A stretch of DNA of 64,000 nt from Phanerochaete sordida (taxonomy: Eukaryota; Basidiomycota; Agaricomycetes; Polyporales; Phanerochaetaceae), in contig BPQB01000014.1 of assembly GCA_019973155.2 (NCBI GenBank), positions 496,001-560,000 of the forward strand, read 5' to 3'. The translations under genes were made by a program, and so were the position numbers. Under the pieces are notes generated by a model. It was not told the origin of the DNA, searched no databases, and was given only the letters and a program-made list of their open reading frames with translations. Below, piece after piece: positions 33,878-44,562 of the stretch. Every line of letters starts with the position of its first letter. Positions within the stretch are counted from its first letter, which is position 1.

Positions 33878-35246
33878 ATGACCACCCCTGTCTCCAACCT
33901 CCTCGCGGTCACCAACCGCTTTCCTGTCGAAGTCTTCGATGCCGTCTTCGACTTTGTACGCATCGAAGACGAGCGGGCACACAACAACAAGCAATCCCTC
34001 TTTGCCTGCTCTCGCGTCTCGCGGGCATGGCACAGCATTACGCTCAGACACCGCTTCCACTCCGTGTCGCTCTTCGCCCGCACAGGCAACCCGCACGAGC
34101 AACGCGTCCGGATGAACTGCTTCCTGCAAGACTTCCTCCAGTCTGTTCTCTTCCCCACTGTGCAACGCTACATCCAAAAGCTCACCCTACGTTGGAGCGT
34201 CGCCGACCTCGACCCGTACATCGGCGCCGATCTCCCTGGCTTCCTGCCGTCCTTCCCGGCCCTCCGCGCGCTGAAGCTTCGCGGTCTCCTCGGGCGCCCC
34301 ATCCCGCTCCCGCCGCCACGCCCGCTCTGCCGTCTAGACTCGCTCGCCCTCGAGGGCTGGGTCTGCCACGGGCGCGCGCACGACCCGCGCGCCTTCCTCG
34401 GCCTCCTCCGCTGCTTCAGCGCGATCGGCGAGCTGCACCTCGAGGACCTCGCGCAGTGGCTCCCCGCGGACGGCCTCGACCTCACCGGCGAGTACCCCGC
34501 CGTGTCCTCGCTCGTGCTCTGCGACTCGGCGTGCCCGCACCCGATCTGCGACATGCTCGAGGCAGCCGAGGCGCACGCGCGCCCGCTGCGCCGCCTCGAC
34601 GTGCGCGCGCTGGGCGGCACCGACGCGCGCGGCGGCGAGGGCCTCCTCGTGTCCTTCGCGCGCTCGATCGAGGACCTCAAGTGCACCGTCGCCGCAGGGG
34701 GCGAAGCCGGTGCGTCGCCCCTCACCTGTCGCGTCGTCTTGTTCTGACCGTATATCACATTCAGCGGCCTCGGTCACGCTCCCCCCATTCGACTTCGCGC
34801 CGCTCGCGCACTTGCGCACGCTCACTGTCGCGGCGGAGGTGCCCCTCAGCCGCGTGCGAGCACGCTCGCTCGCGGGCGGCGCGAACGCGGACAAGGGCGC
34901 ACCGTGGGCGCGGCTCACGGGCGCGCTCGAGACGCTGCACGCGCGGCCGCGCGAGGCGCCGCTGAAGCTGCTGCGCGTGCAGCTCGCGCCGGCGCGTGCG
35001 CTTGCGGACAAGGCGCAGACGGGCGCCGCGCTGTGCGAGGCTCTCAAAAGGAGCGCGGCGGGCGTGCGCGCGCTCGAGGAGGTGCTGCTGCGGCTTGTGC
35101 GGGGGCGCTGTGTGCAGCTCGTGCAGGTCGGCGTGTATGCGGCGCCCGCGGCGAGCGGGCTCCGCGAGGGGTGCCGTCATCCGTGTGAGGAGTTTGTGTT
35201 GGAGCTGTTCCCGCGGCTGCGCCAGGCGGGGGTTTTGCGCGTGTAG
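33878..35246 (+). CDS. F-box domain protein, copy 2
   Basis: Exons are 33878..34709 and 34765..35246, encoding 437 aa. It is a close paralogue of the 12097-13494 gene, with the same start context (TTTACAGGTATGACC) and the same phase-1 intron. The F-box is RFPVEVFDAVFDFVRIEDER..FACSRVSRAWHSITLRHRF. It is followed by a Leu-rich region (DLPGFLPSFPALRALKLRGLLG; IGELHLEDLAQWLP) and ends RLRQAGVLRV exactly like copy 1. Length differences come from small indels in Ala/Pro/Asp-rich loops. It is intact and presumably functional as an SCF adaptor. Its former divergent partner is a pseudogene. Confidence 0.9.
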
Positions 35247-35519
35247 ATTGTGTTTATGAGAGGGGCGCGCTGGGTTGTTCGATCGTTTCTTGTGAGTTTC
35301 CGCGGGTGTATGCGCGTTAATTTAGAAAATGAATTTGACGCAGAAGCTGTAGCATATAGTCTGGAATAAACTCTCAATACGATAACGATACGCTATGGTA
35401 ATCCGTATAGCGCCGCAGGTGACGGCTACATGCATGAAAGTGAGTTGAAAGTGCTGAAAGTCCGTGCGAGTCCAGTTGTGCAAGTCCTGTATGCGGTATC
35501 TAACGCGGTATGCTCTCTT
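35247..35519. other. Convergent 3' intergenic region
   Basis: Counterpart of 11828-12096. No gene is seen. Confidence 0.4.
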
Positions 35520-35948
35520 TCAGATTTCGCGCTTCACTTCAAGCTTGACCATGGCATGACCTGATAGTGTCTGGGGCTGCAGTCAGATACCGTCAATGAA
35601 GAACACGCACGTTCGATACACGAGACCGACCTGCGCGTCCTCAAGCACCTCAGTCTGCACCCCGCGCTCCTGGTAACGCTCCCTCCGCTCGCGCTCCTGG
35701 TAACGCTCCCTCCGCTCGCGCTCCTCCCTCTCTCTCCTGCGCGTGCGCTCCTCCCGCGCCTTTTTCTCTTCCGCCTCTCTCTCGAGCCTGGCAGCCTCAG
35801 CCTGGCAGTGGCGCCGGTGGCCGCTGAGCCCGCGCGGCTTGGAGAAGCCGCGCTTGCACCGCCAGCACTTGTAGAGCTTGGGCTCGGAGCCTGGGGGCGG
35901 CATGGTGGGGGCGAAGCTTGGGTCGTTCGCGAAGCTTTCGCGCAACAT
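35520..35948 (-). CDS. Short C2HC zinc-finger / charged coiled-coil protein, copy 2
   Basis: Exons are complement(35631..35948) and complement(35520..35576), encoding about 124 aa. The paralogue at 11459 starts at the position of the internal MPPPG (ATG 35903), so the true start may be 35903. The finger is CWRCKRGFSKPRGLSGHRRHC (C-x2-C-x12-H-x4-C), followed by an Arg/Glu helix. The helix holds a duplicated 9-residue unit (RERRERYQE twice) that is single in copy 1. After the intron it ends KLEVKREI, like copy 1 (KLEVRREA). Function unknown. The two copies differ in finger spacing but keep four possible metal ligands. Confidence 0.68.
35664..35717 (+). repeat. 27-bp exact tandem duplication inside a coiled-coil coding exon
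   Basis: Two adjacent identical 27-bp units (35664-35690, 35691-35717) add nine codons in frame to the charged helix of the minus-strand gene. Confidence 0.9.
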
Positions 35949-36391
35949 CGCTGGTGCGGGCGGTGGTCGGGCGGCGAGCTGGTGTGGAGGGAGGGAACGA
36001 CAGCGTGGAATTGTGACTAGCGTGAGGGTCACAAGGATGGAGACGTCTCGGACGGGAAATGCAGTCGCCTACAGTAACTTCCCCAGCTTCATGCATCACG
36101 GTCTGTCAGTGTAAAGTAAGGCGCTTGTATCATGGCCCTGTGGATCTCCCGCCCAGGCTGTAATCAAGCTAGCCTTGTCTTCGTCCGCAGCGAGTTCTAG
36201 CACATTTCTGCTCCAGCTGCTCTCAACGTCAGCATGCTTAGTACCGCGTCCTCGCGCGCGACGCGGTTATAATCGTGTCCACGTGATACCAGCAAGCGAA
36301 CGCGCGTGCTCCCCGACCACCACTCTGCAACAACATCCTCACCGCCCCGGCCAACCATCGAGCTCTGCTCCCTGACTCTGTCAATCCACCC
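35949..36391. promoter_or_regulatory. Divergent promoter region, finger gene / BTB gene
   Basis: 443 bp between outward-facing genes. No recognisable element beyond AT-poor promoter-like sequence. The counterpart interval in copy 1 has no BTB gene. Confidence 0.4.
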
Positions 36392-37520
36392 ATGCTTATC
36401 TCAACTCGCAGTCGTGCCCGGTCCGACGACGACGGCGCTCGCGCGAACAAACGGCCGAAGCTGGAGGTCGCCCCTGCGCAGGCTGCTCCCGCAGAAGCAG
36501 AAGAGGCTGACGCACAGCCAGCTCTCCCGCAGAGGCATCCAGTGCTATGGTTTGACGAGGGCAACGTCATCGTCGCTGCCTGCGGGCGGTCGTTCCGGCT
36601 GCACTCGGGCGTTCTGGCGCACCACTCCGACGTCTTCAAGGAGCTCACCAGCGCGCCCGCCCTCGCAGCGCTCGAGAAGTTGGCCGGTTGCGCGGTGCTG
36701 AGGGTGGAGGACGAGGGCGAAGTGCTCGCGCAGCTGCTGCAGATTATGTATGACGGGGGCAAAAGGTGCGCACCGCGGCATGTTGCGTTTTAAGCTCGTG
36801 CTGACGCCCTGCAGTCGCTGGTTTCGCGCCGAGGAAGAGCTAGTCAGCTTCGCCGAGCTGCGTTCCGTCTCCATAATCGCACACAAGTATGCTGTCCAGG
36901 AGGTGCTCGACGTCGCCAAGGCCAAACTCTCACGGTGCTACCCGTCCGACAGCTTCAAGTCGTTGAACGGGCCAGCACTTGGTCAACCGGAGAGCGGAGT
37001 TCACTACAGAGATTCGATTGCTGTTGTGCAGCTCTGCAGGCTCATGGAGTGGACCGAGATGCTCCCAACCGCCCTCTACCAGTGCGCAACCCTGCCCGAC
37101 ATCACGCCGCTGATCGATGGTGTGCGCTACGGAGAAGAGCTCGTTCTCCTAGACGACGTGGACACCGCGCTGTGCTTAGAGGCACGGGACCAGCTGGCCG
37201 CGGAGTACAGGCGTACACTGAAGATCTTGTTCGACTTCGGCCTCATGGAGACGAACAGCATACAGCCAGCGAGCTGCATGAAACCAGCGAAGTGCCGGAC
37301 GGTCCTCGCCAGACTGGCTTCTAATGCACTTGTGGCCGATACATGGCTGTGTGTAACTGGAGCCGACGGGATAGACACCTTCCTGAACTCGGATGGCATA
37401 GAACAACCGTGCACTGACTGCTGGGAAGCCCTCATGCACGCGGTTGATCAGCGGGCCAAAGAGGTGTGGGATCAGCTTGGGGAAATATTCCAGGTGAAAC
37501 CTTGGCCGCCAAGTCACTGA
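36392..37520 (+). CDS. BTB/POZ domain protein (K-type)
   Basis: Exons are 36392..36765 and 36815..37520, encoding 359 aa. The N-terminus is basic and disordered (RSRARSDDDGARANKRPKLE, a possible nuclear signal). The BTB core is LWFDEGNVIVAACGRSFRLHSGVLAHHSDVFKEL..LLQIMYDG. After the intron come RWFRAEEELVSFAELRSVSIIAHKYAVQEVLD (BACK-like helices) and the C-terminal CxxC motif PCTDCWEALMHAVDQRAKEVWDQLGEIF..WP, shared with the BTB genes at 48876 and 50287. The intron is at the same codon in all of them. It is likely a Cul3 adaptor or a transcription-linked BTB protein (inference). It sits inside the inverted duplicate, where copy 1 has none. Confidence 0.88.
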
Positions 37521-38144
37521 AGATGGCGAACATGGCGAGGACGCTGTGGTAAGGCCCATAACTTATTCTGAGACGAGAGAAGGCTTGCGCTGACGCCATA
37601 TGCGCTTCTAGGACGTGGACGAGTGAAACTCATGCGCCCTCACAGGCAATGATGTACCGCTATGTATGCTGAAATTAGTTTTGCATGGATTTCAGTAATC
37701 GCATTTATATCGCTCCCAGCCTCTTGCCAGATCACAGTGGGATACCGGCGACAAAGGCAGGGGCCTGATTGTCCGCTAACAGTGGTCACCTCCGAACCTC
37801 TCCTGTGACTCAACTCTGCGTTCGGGTGATTCTGAAAATATTCATGCGTTGACATGCGAACATGTACACAGACCTACTTCCCACGCTGAGGGATTGACCA
37901 TGCAGTCAGCGGAGGAATCCCGAGGACTCGCTACTCCCAGAGGCCAGGATCGCCTCGAATACGCACATCAAAACCCAGTCACGCCAGAATCTGCCATAGA
38001 AGGACGCTAAAGCGAGTTTTAAAAGTACATTACACCTACAGGTACGTCTCAAAATTAAATTCAAGTCCTCGATGTTGCATGTCTTTGCAGGATGCTCCAT
38101 TCGCAGTGCGCAGCGAAGAGAAAGCGCAAACGTCGGCTCATCAG
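37521..38144. other. Intergenic region
   Basis: 3' flank of the BTB gene and upstream sequence of copy 3 of the fusion gene. No gene is supported. Confidence 0.4.
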
Positions 38145-38605
38145 CCAATCAGAGACACCGGATCGGCCACAAAAGCGGTAATAGCGAGATAACGCTGCGC
38201 GCATCGCTGATAATCCCGGGAGCCGTCCCTGCGTTCTGCACCGAAACGCTTCCGCTCCCCAGAGCAGAGCAGTAATATCTTAGCTCACGCACAGCCCGTA
38301 CATGGTCGCAGGAACTATGGTAGGATAATCGGCGGCGACGCGTACAGAAACGGGGGCGCTTGCAGCGGGCCGTCGACCATGCTTCCCTTCAAGGCTCTTC
38401 CCATGAAGGCTGTGCGCAGCTTGGCACCGTCCAGCACGCCCTCGAGACTCTCTGGCTCGCTAATCATCTGTACGTCGTCTGCGATGTCTTCCTGCGGCTT
38501 ATGCTTATGAGTGTCTTGCCACGTCAGGTCGACCGTCGGCCGCACCGCACCTGCACCATGCTTCCGCTACCTGCACCCGCACCCGAGCAGCCCACTGCCG
38601 TGCTC
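38145..38605 (+). promoter_or_regulatory. Promoter and conserved 5' leader of zinc-finger/F-box copy 3
   Basis: CCAAT at 38145-38149 and GATAACGCT at 38188-38196 match the promoter of copy 2 in order and spacing. The leader shares GGCTGTGCGCAGCTTGGCA with copy 2. An in-frame ATG at 38558 could replace the homologous start at 38606. Confidence 0.55.
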
Positions 38606-41413
38606 ATGTCTCCTGCGCCTTTGGGATGGCCCAAGGGCAAGACTGGGCAGTCCTCTACCTCCCTCAGATCTCTCCAAACGGCCTCCTCAAGTGACTACCA
38701 ACCTAGCGAACGCGAGGCTTCACAGCAGAATGCTACCAATACCTCTATCCCTGTGCACTCCGATATTGATTACTCCAACTTGGTGGACCTCTTCGACTCC
38801 TTCGCTTTGAATCAGGATTCCCAGCAGGGTAGCGGGAGTGGTCCTCATACTCCTTCGCACAACGTCTCGAAGAACAATTCTCCCTCCCCGGCGCTCTCAG
38901 ACCTACTCATCTCTGACAGCGCAGACGACCCCGTTGACTGGAACGTTACAGAAACAATTGGATCTCTTACCTTCAACGAACATCGCATGCCAGCACTGGA
39001 TTCGGCGAACTCCAAGGTTTCCGTCTCTATTACGTCGCTCTCAGCTAAGGATAACGCTTCACTATCCTTGGCTTACGATCACTCCTCACGTACACCTCTC
39101 ACATCTAGCGCAGACGACGACCATCGCTTGAACGTATCCACTGCGAACCCTCACATTCTTTTGACCCGGCCGTCGGATGGTCCTGCCCAGAATCCACAAA
39201 ACCTGGACCTGCTGTTACTGCGCCGGAGGGCAAGCGCCGAACTTATCGCCGTGAGACCTCCTGCGCCGCAAAAAGTGTATATCAAGGCCTCCAAGAGCGA
39301 GCCAAACCGGCCTGTGAGGATATTCGCGTGCCCCGTTTTGGGGTGCGGCAACACATTGGCGGGCGAGCTCGATCTCGAGGAACATCTGCGCTCTCATAGG
39401 GCGGTGTGCCAGCCCTACCGATGCAAGTGGCCGGGATGCGGCGAGAGGTTCGCCCGCCAGCACGACTACGAGCGCCACGAGCAGCTACACACTGACCCCC
39501 GCCTGTATCTATGCGACGCGTGTAGAGCGCGTTTCGTCAACATGGAAGCATTAGATGGACATAGTGAGTAGCGTCACCCTTCGATGTTACAGCAGCGGCA
39601 TTGAATGCCTTGAACAGTGCGCTCAGAGAGTGGCATCGAGTGCCTTCGGAGACTTGAATCCTATTTGCGCTGCGAGGGGTGCAAGAAAAACGTCACTTGC
39701 GCTTATACGCATGTGCGTGATCGTCTCTGTAAGTGCACGTTCACCGCCATTATCCCAGTTCTTCTCGCAACGACCGTCGACGCATGTCTCGTACTCATGG
39801 TACTGACATTGTCGTTATAGCATTCACAGGCCCGCGGAGTAAGGCTACACTGTTCACAAAGTACGATCCGTCTCGACGGCGGAGCTCCAAGAAGAAAACT
39901 CTGCACGACGGTGTGGATATATGCGATGAATATAAGGCGCACTGTTAGTATATTTACACTCCTCAGCTTTATGATCTAACCTTGACCTTACAGGCAGCAG
40001 CCCTGGCTCCTTCGCGACGTTTGCGCAAGCCTGGAACAAGATGCCGCTCGAACTGAGCACCTGCGTCCTGAATTACCTAGAAATCCCGGAAGATGCCATA
40101 GATGGGACAGCGCAGCTTGCGTTGGTTTCGAAAGCCTGGTCACAGATATTTCGGCCACGGCTCTTTAATCGACTTGAGCTGGATACCTCCGATGATGTCC
40201 TTGAACTTGAGAAGATACTTCGATCCCCCATTTCAGCCTGGCTGAGCGACCACATCACGGGGATCACGTTCTCGTGGCGCTCCTTCACCCATCCGCTGTC
40301 AACGACGGTTCTCAGTATGTTACCTACCTGTACCTTCGTTCACGCATTTTGCGACGTTGACCCTGCCTTCCTTCCGGACATCCTATCCACCGCGCCGCTG
40401 AGGCACTCCTTGCGAGCAGTCGCCACGCTTCACCTGTCTCATCAGTGCTTTCTATCACTCCGACATATTCTTCGTGCGCTGGCGAGCATGGCGAATCTCC
40501 AAGACGTACGCTTTCACGCAGTTACGTGGTCAGGAGGAACCCCCTTATCGACAACAGAAGGCGCAAATAACATTTGCACAGGTTCATTTCCTCATGTGCG
40601 CTCCGTTCACATGCTCTCTTGTACAGACAACTTGGTCATCCCTGCTTGGATCTTTGCTTCCACGAGCACTGGCCACCGGTTCGTCCGACGCACTGTCGAG
40701 GCTCCCTTGCCTGCGGAGACTTCTGCTGTCATCAATATCGTGCACGAGCTCCTCGGCGACATGCGGATCAATAGCGCACGATTTCGAATAGTGCAAAGGA
40801 ATGCAGGTACAGCACTTGATGCTGAGACGTGTCATGTTTCACTGACTGGTTTCGGCCACAGATGAATATGTATTCATTGGGTCCCTACGCACACTTGCCA
40901 TGTCAGACCCGTCGTATGCACTGCGACAAACCCTTGCAGAGGTTGCGATGCGTTCTGCGAGGGACGAGGCCCTCGGGGCCGGTGACAGCATATGGTCAAT
41001 CCGTGAAGTCGCCCTTGCAGAGGGCCTGCACGACATCGAGTCGCCGGCAGCCGACTATATGGGCAGCCGCGACTGGACCGGCCTCGCATCAGCACTACTT
41101 GGCCTCTTGCAGCTCGAACGCTTTCACGTTCTCTGCGGCCATGCACGGACGAAACCATCGTTCGCCAGACTGCAAGAAACGATCGCACGTGCAACCGACC
41201 CTCGCCTGCCGGTCAACGTCCAGTACAACGATAGCCGTGCGGACTCACGACTTTTGGTGCCGTCGCTGTTTGGTATCTCGGAGACGGATGTAAGAGCTCA
41301 CTCGACTGGACGTCTATATCATGCTGATTATTGCCGCTTGCTCTCATCAGGAAGGGCGTTATTGCGTACACGAGAGCGAATTGCCATACGGCCAGAAGCT
41401 CGTCCAGATATGA
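38606..41413 (+). CDS. C2H2 zinc finger / F-box-like fusion protein, copy 3
   Basis: Exons are 38606..39563, 39618..39728, 39821..39943, 39994..40806, 40862..41289 and 41351..41413, encoding 831 aa (847 if ATG 38558 is used). This is the most divergent N-terminus of the family, Ser/Asn/Asp-rich. Fingers: CPVLGCGNTLAGELDLEEHLRSH and CKWPGCGERFARQHDYERHEQLH, with the third starting CDACRARFVNMEALDGH. Exon 2 reads CEGCKKNVTCAYTH, with Cys instead of the first His, still a possible ligand. The F-box-like domain is MPLELSTCVLNYL..LALVSKAWSQIFRPRLF. The C-terminus ends EGRYCVHESELP. Exon 3 is longer and Lys/Arg-rich. Unlike copies 2 and 4, intron 1 read-through stops at once and does not complete the third finger. 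Confidence 0.86.
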
Positions 41414-43880
41414 GCAGATCGGGAGCGCGTGTGAGAGCAGAAAATTGGGCTACCGCGGTTGAAAGGATCAGCGAATAGGACGTACTACGAGATGTGGCTA
41501 TGTATCTCGAATGCGGCCGCAGACCGTAATATTTATCGTGACAAAGTACGAGCCTTTGTGTGGCATGAACATGTATTGGCGCAAGGGAATGGACCCGTAG
41601 CGATCGCGTGAAGGCCTGATAATTGACACAAGAAATCCCTTCGCTCCGCTCCGGGGAGGAGGCTATCTTACAACGAAACGCCTTTGCTGCGCTCCGGCTG
41701 GAAATTCGACCGCACGCTCCAAATCAAACGCAGCAACCTCGGGAACAAACGTCGCACGCCAATATCGGTAGACATAGCTAGATACCGTCAGGACCGCATG
41801 ATACCTCCAATTCTGCGTTTACATACCAAGAATACTGTGATTTTCCTGTCCTGCTCCGATCCCATCGCGCCGTCTGCGGTGTACAATGCTCACTGATACT
41901 GTAGCCAAACGTGTCGCGGTAGACCGGGCAAGGTCCTTAGACTGTGGCAACCCTCCAGAACTTCGATGGCGCTTGATTAGGTTCCAACAATGCTGCTCCG
42001 TACGTATATTGAGAGTAAATGTTATTAAACGTACAGGAGCAGAGTACAATACATGGGGTACTGTGCACAACGTGAACGACCGTTACGATGCGGAATGAAG
42101 CGAGATCCTAGCCTCGATCGTACACGCAGTCGAGAAGGTAGGCCGCAACTTTGAAAGGTGGTAGTAGCATGCACGGTGCGTGCAATCGCCCGTGTAGCAG
42201 CCTGTGCCAAGCGTGGGTCCGGGGATCGTGGTACGCAGCTGCTGACACGACGGTCACGGCATCGAAAATCAAGGAGAGCGCACGCGACCTTGCGTCTCGA
42301 TCCCTTGGTTTGAGGATTAGCACTCATTCCCGTCAGATAGAAGGAGCACGCACCCGCGATTGGGACTCATGATGCGCGCCGTCCGAAGTGAGCCAGGAGC
42401 AGTTGACGGTTCTCATGAGCATGCTCGCAGTCAGCGTACCGAAAGAGATCGTCGGAACGGCTGCAAAAGGTGTCACCATCGAGCGCTCCGAGAGTGCTTG
42501 CCATAGTAGCTGCGTGCTGCGGCGGTGCGGTCAGTAATATCTCTGACCGGAAGCCCGACGAGAAGGCCCATGATGGACGGCTTGCATGGATTTCTGGGTA
42601 ACATTCGGAACGATTCCTGCGTGTACGATCAGTATGGCCAGCAAGAAAATGGCGAGCTGCGCTCCGAAGACCTGTCCGGAGAACTCGGCGGCTCACATGA
42701 AGGTGCCACTGGATTGAGGGCAGCAGCCGCGCTCGGAGAGCTGTGGTTCGAGCTGAGCGCAGACGAAAGCCAGCACGAAGGGGCACAGCCACGCCTTGCA
42801 CCGCTAGCGCGTGCGAATTTTTGCCAGTGAGGCAAGCGGCACAGCAATCGCGCCGCCCACGAAGGTGCCCGCGACGGACGCCGCATCGTGCTTGACCGCG
42901 CACTTGTCGTCCGCGGCCTCATGGGGTCCATCGCATTGTACGCGGCGCTGGAAGGCGCGCGCACCGCGAGCTCAATCGCCGCGGCGACCGGCACGAGCCC
43001 TATCGTCCGGACCCAGCTCATGTCGGAGCCACGTCGCCAAAAATGCTGCCGCCATGTAGGCGGAGTCAGGCATTACACTGCGACGCTCCGGCGAGCTCTA
43101 CGCAAGCGACGCCGCAGGCCGTGTGCGGCGGCGGCTAGAGCGAGCGGATTGGGCTGGGCAACGCCCGTCAGTGGGCCGGGCGTGTACGTCCTTCGCTCTG
43201 CATAACCCGGGTCCTGCGCGCCGTGCGCCGACGGTTCCACCTCTTCGTCCCCTGCGGTCCGCACATGGGCTCGTCCTTGACTCCAACTCGGAGTCAGAGA
43301 CTGATACCGCCGTCGAGGGCATTTCTTCCCCTACTGCCGGCCTCCAGCACGACGAACCGGCGAGCAGCTGGCCCAGCGCCCCGTACATGCGCTTGCGCAC
43401 GCCGCGCTGATACTATAAATGGGCCGCACCCCTTCCGTGCCACGCAAATAGTCATTTGTGAAGCAAGGAAAACAGAGCCAGGATTGTAGACGGAACACAC
43501 CTCTGCTGGAAAGCATGGCGGGGCATTGGGCCATGGCGAGGAGGTGAAGGGAGAGAGAAGAGGGAAAGCTCGAGGGATCGGCTGCCCTGGACGTATTTGT
43601 CCTGACCCAGAGAAACTGCAGCTGGGTTGCCACGTTGGCGGCCGTGAGCGTGACCGTGGTGCATGATTGGACACACGAGACCCGGGTTCGGGACCGGAGT
43701 GACCAGAGTAATATATAAGCTGGCTGAGGGCCAGACGGGCATCCCAGGTCAATAGACCTCGCGATGAACAGTTGAATGGAATTGTTACCTACGGTCGATG
43801 TGCATAATAATAGAGTAATAATAAACATCGAAGCTACGCTGATTAAACTCGCGGTTATGTCTTAAGGACGCGGATGTCTG
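41414..43880. other. Gene-poor region, 2.5 kb, with possible membrane-protein relic
   Basis: On the minus strand at about 42600-43030, pieces in shifting frames read like a broken membrane protein (VAGTFVGGAIAVPLASLAKI, LCPFVLAFVCAQLEPQL, QLAIFLLAILIVHAGIVPNV) with several stops. The family is not recognised. The first 150 bp resemble the 3' flanks of the other fusion-gene copies. Confidence 0.35.
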
Positions 43881-43894
43881 CTATCAAAAGCCTG

Positions 43895-44110
43895 CCAGAG
43901 GCAGATTTGAGGAACAATCGCAGCAGGGGAGGCAGAGGCGGCGCGCACAGCTACTTCGGAGTTGGCATTCCAGCCTTCAAGTTCAGTGTAGCTGGTGCAA
44001 CAGGATACAATTGAATGATATACCTGCTGCACAGCGGATCATTTCGAGATGTTGTGTGAGGTCCTCAAAGGTTTGCGCCAATTATCTCCTCGTCACTCGT
44101 CTTGAATGAC
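43895..44110 (-). pseudogene. BTB gene relic, 3' end only
   Basis: Weak but collinear match to 48875-49075, the 3' end of the BTB gene I, including its Ala-rich last exon and the preceding intron and exon border (ACCTGCTG.CAGCGG..ATTT.GGGATGT pattern). It sits downstream of fusion copy 3, as the BTB genes do after copies 2 and 4. The rest of the gene is absent. Confidence 0.45.
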
Positions 44111-44562
44111 CCGTCTAAGCCTCCCAGTGCCTCAAGGGTTCAGACCCTGAGAGTCGTCCCAGGCTTATGCCTTTAACGAAATGCTCCCGCCGCCTTACGT
44201 AGATCAGAAATAATCGGCCCACTTACAGTTCGAGGCCGGCAACAGTACTTGCCCACGGCGTAATCAGAGAAGACGCCACGGCGACAGAGTCGGAGCAGAG
44301 CTGAGCAGAGACGGGAGCGCTTGCAGCCGTGAACCTCCCCATGGTGGCTGTGCGTACCTTGTCACCAACCAGCACATCAAGCTCGGGTCTCCGCGCTTCG
44401 CGATTCATCTGTAGGTCGCTCGGAACATCTTCCTGTATCAGAGAGTCATGAAGCTCTTGTCACACCAGGCGAGCTGCAACAGACAGCTGTTTCCACCACC
44501 TGTATTCGCGCCCGCCCACAGTCCCGGCGTGCTGCGGCTTTCAGCAATCCACTCCCGAGCTC
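44111..44562. promoter_or_regulatory. 5' leader region of zinc-finger/F-box copy 4
   Basis: Positions about 44240-44562 are related to the leaders of copies 2 and 3 (GGTGGCTGTGCG, CGATTCATCTGTAGGTC, then AGCTCATGTCCAC at the start codon). The CCAAT/GATAACGCT promoter pair seen in copies 2 and 3 is not recognisable. Confidence 0.45.

Noticed and set aside
43880..44110. First read as a separate small gene or as part of the copy-4 promoter
   Set aside because: The collinear match to the BTB gene 3' end (48875-49075), including the intron border and Ala-rich exon, explains it better as a relic.
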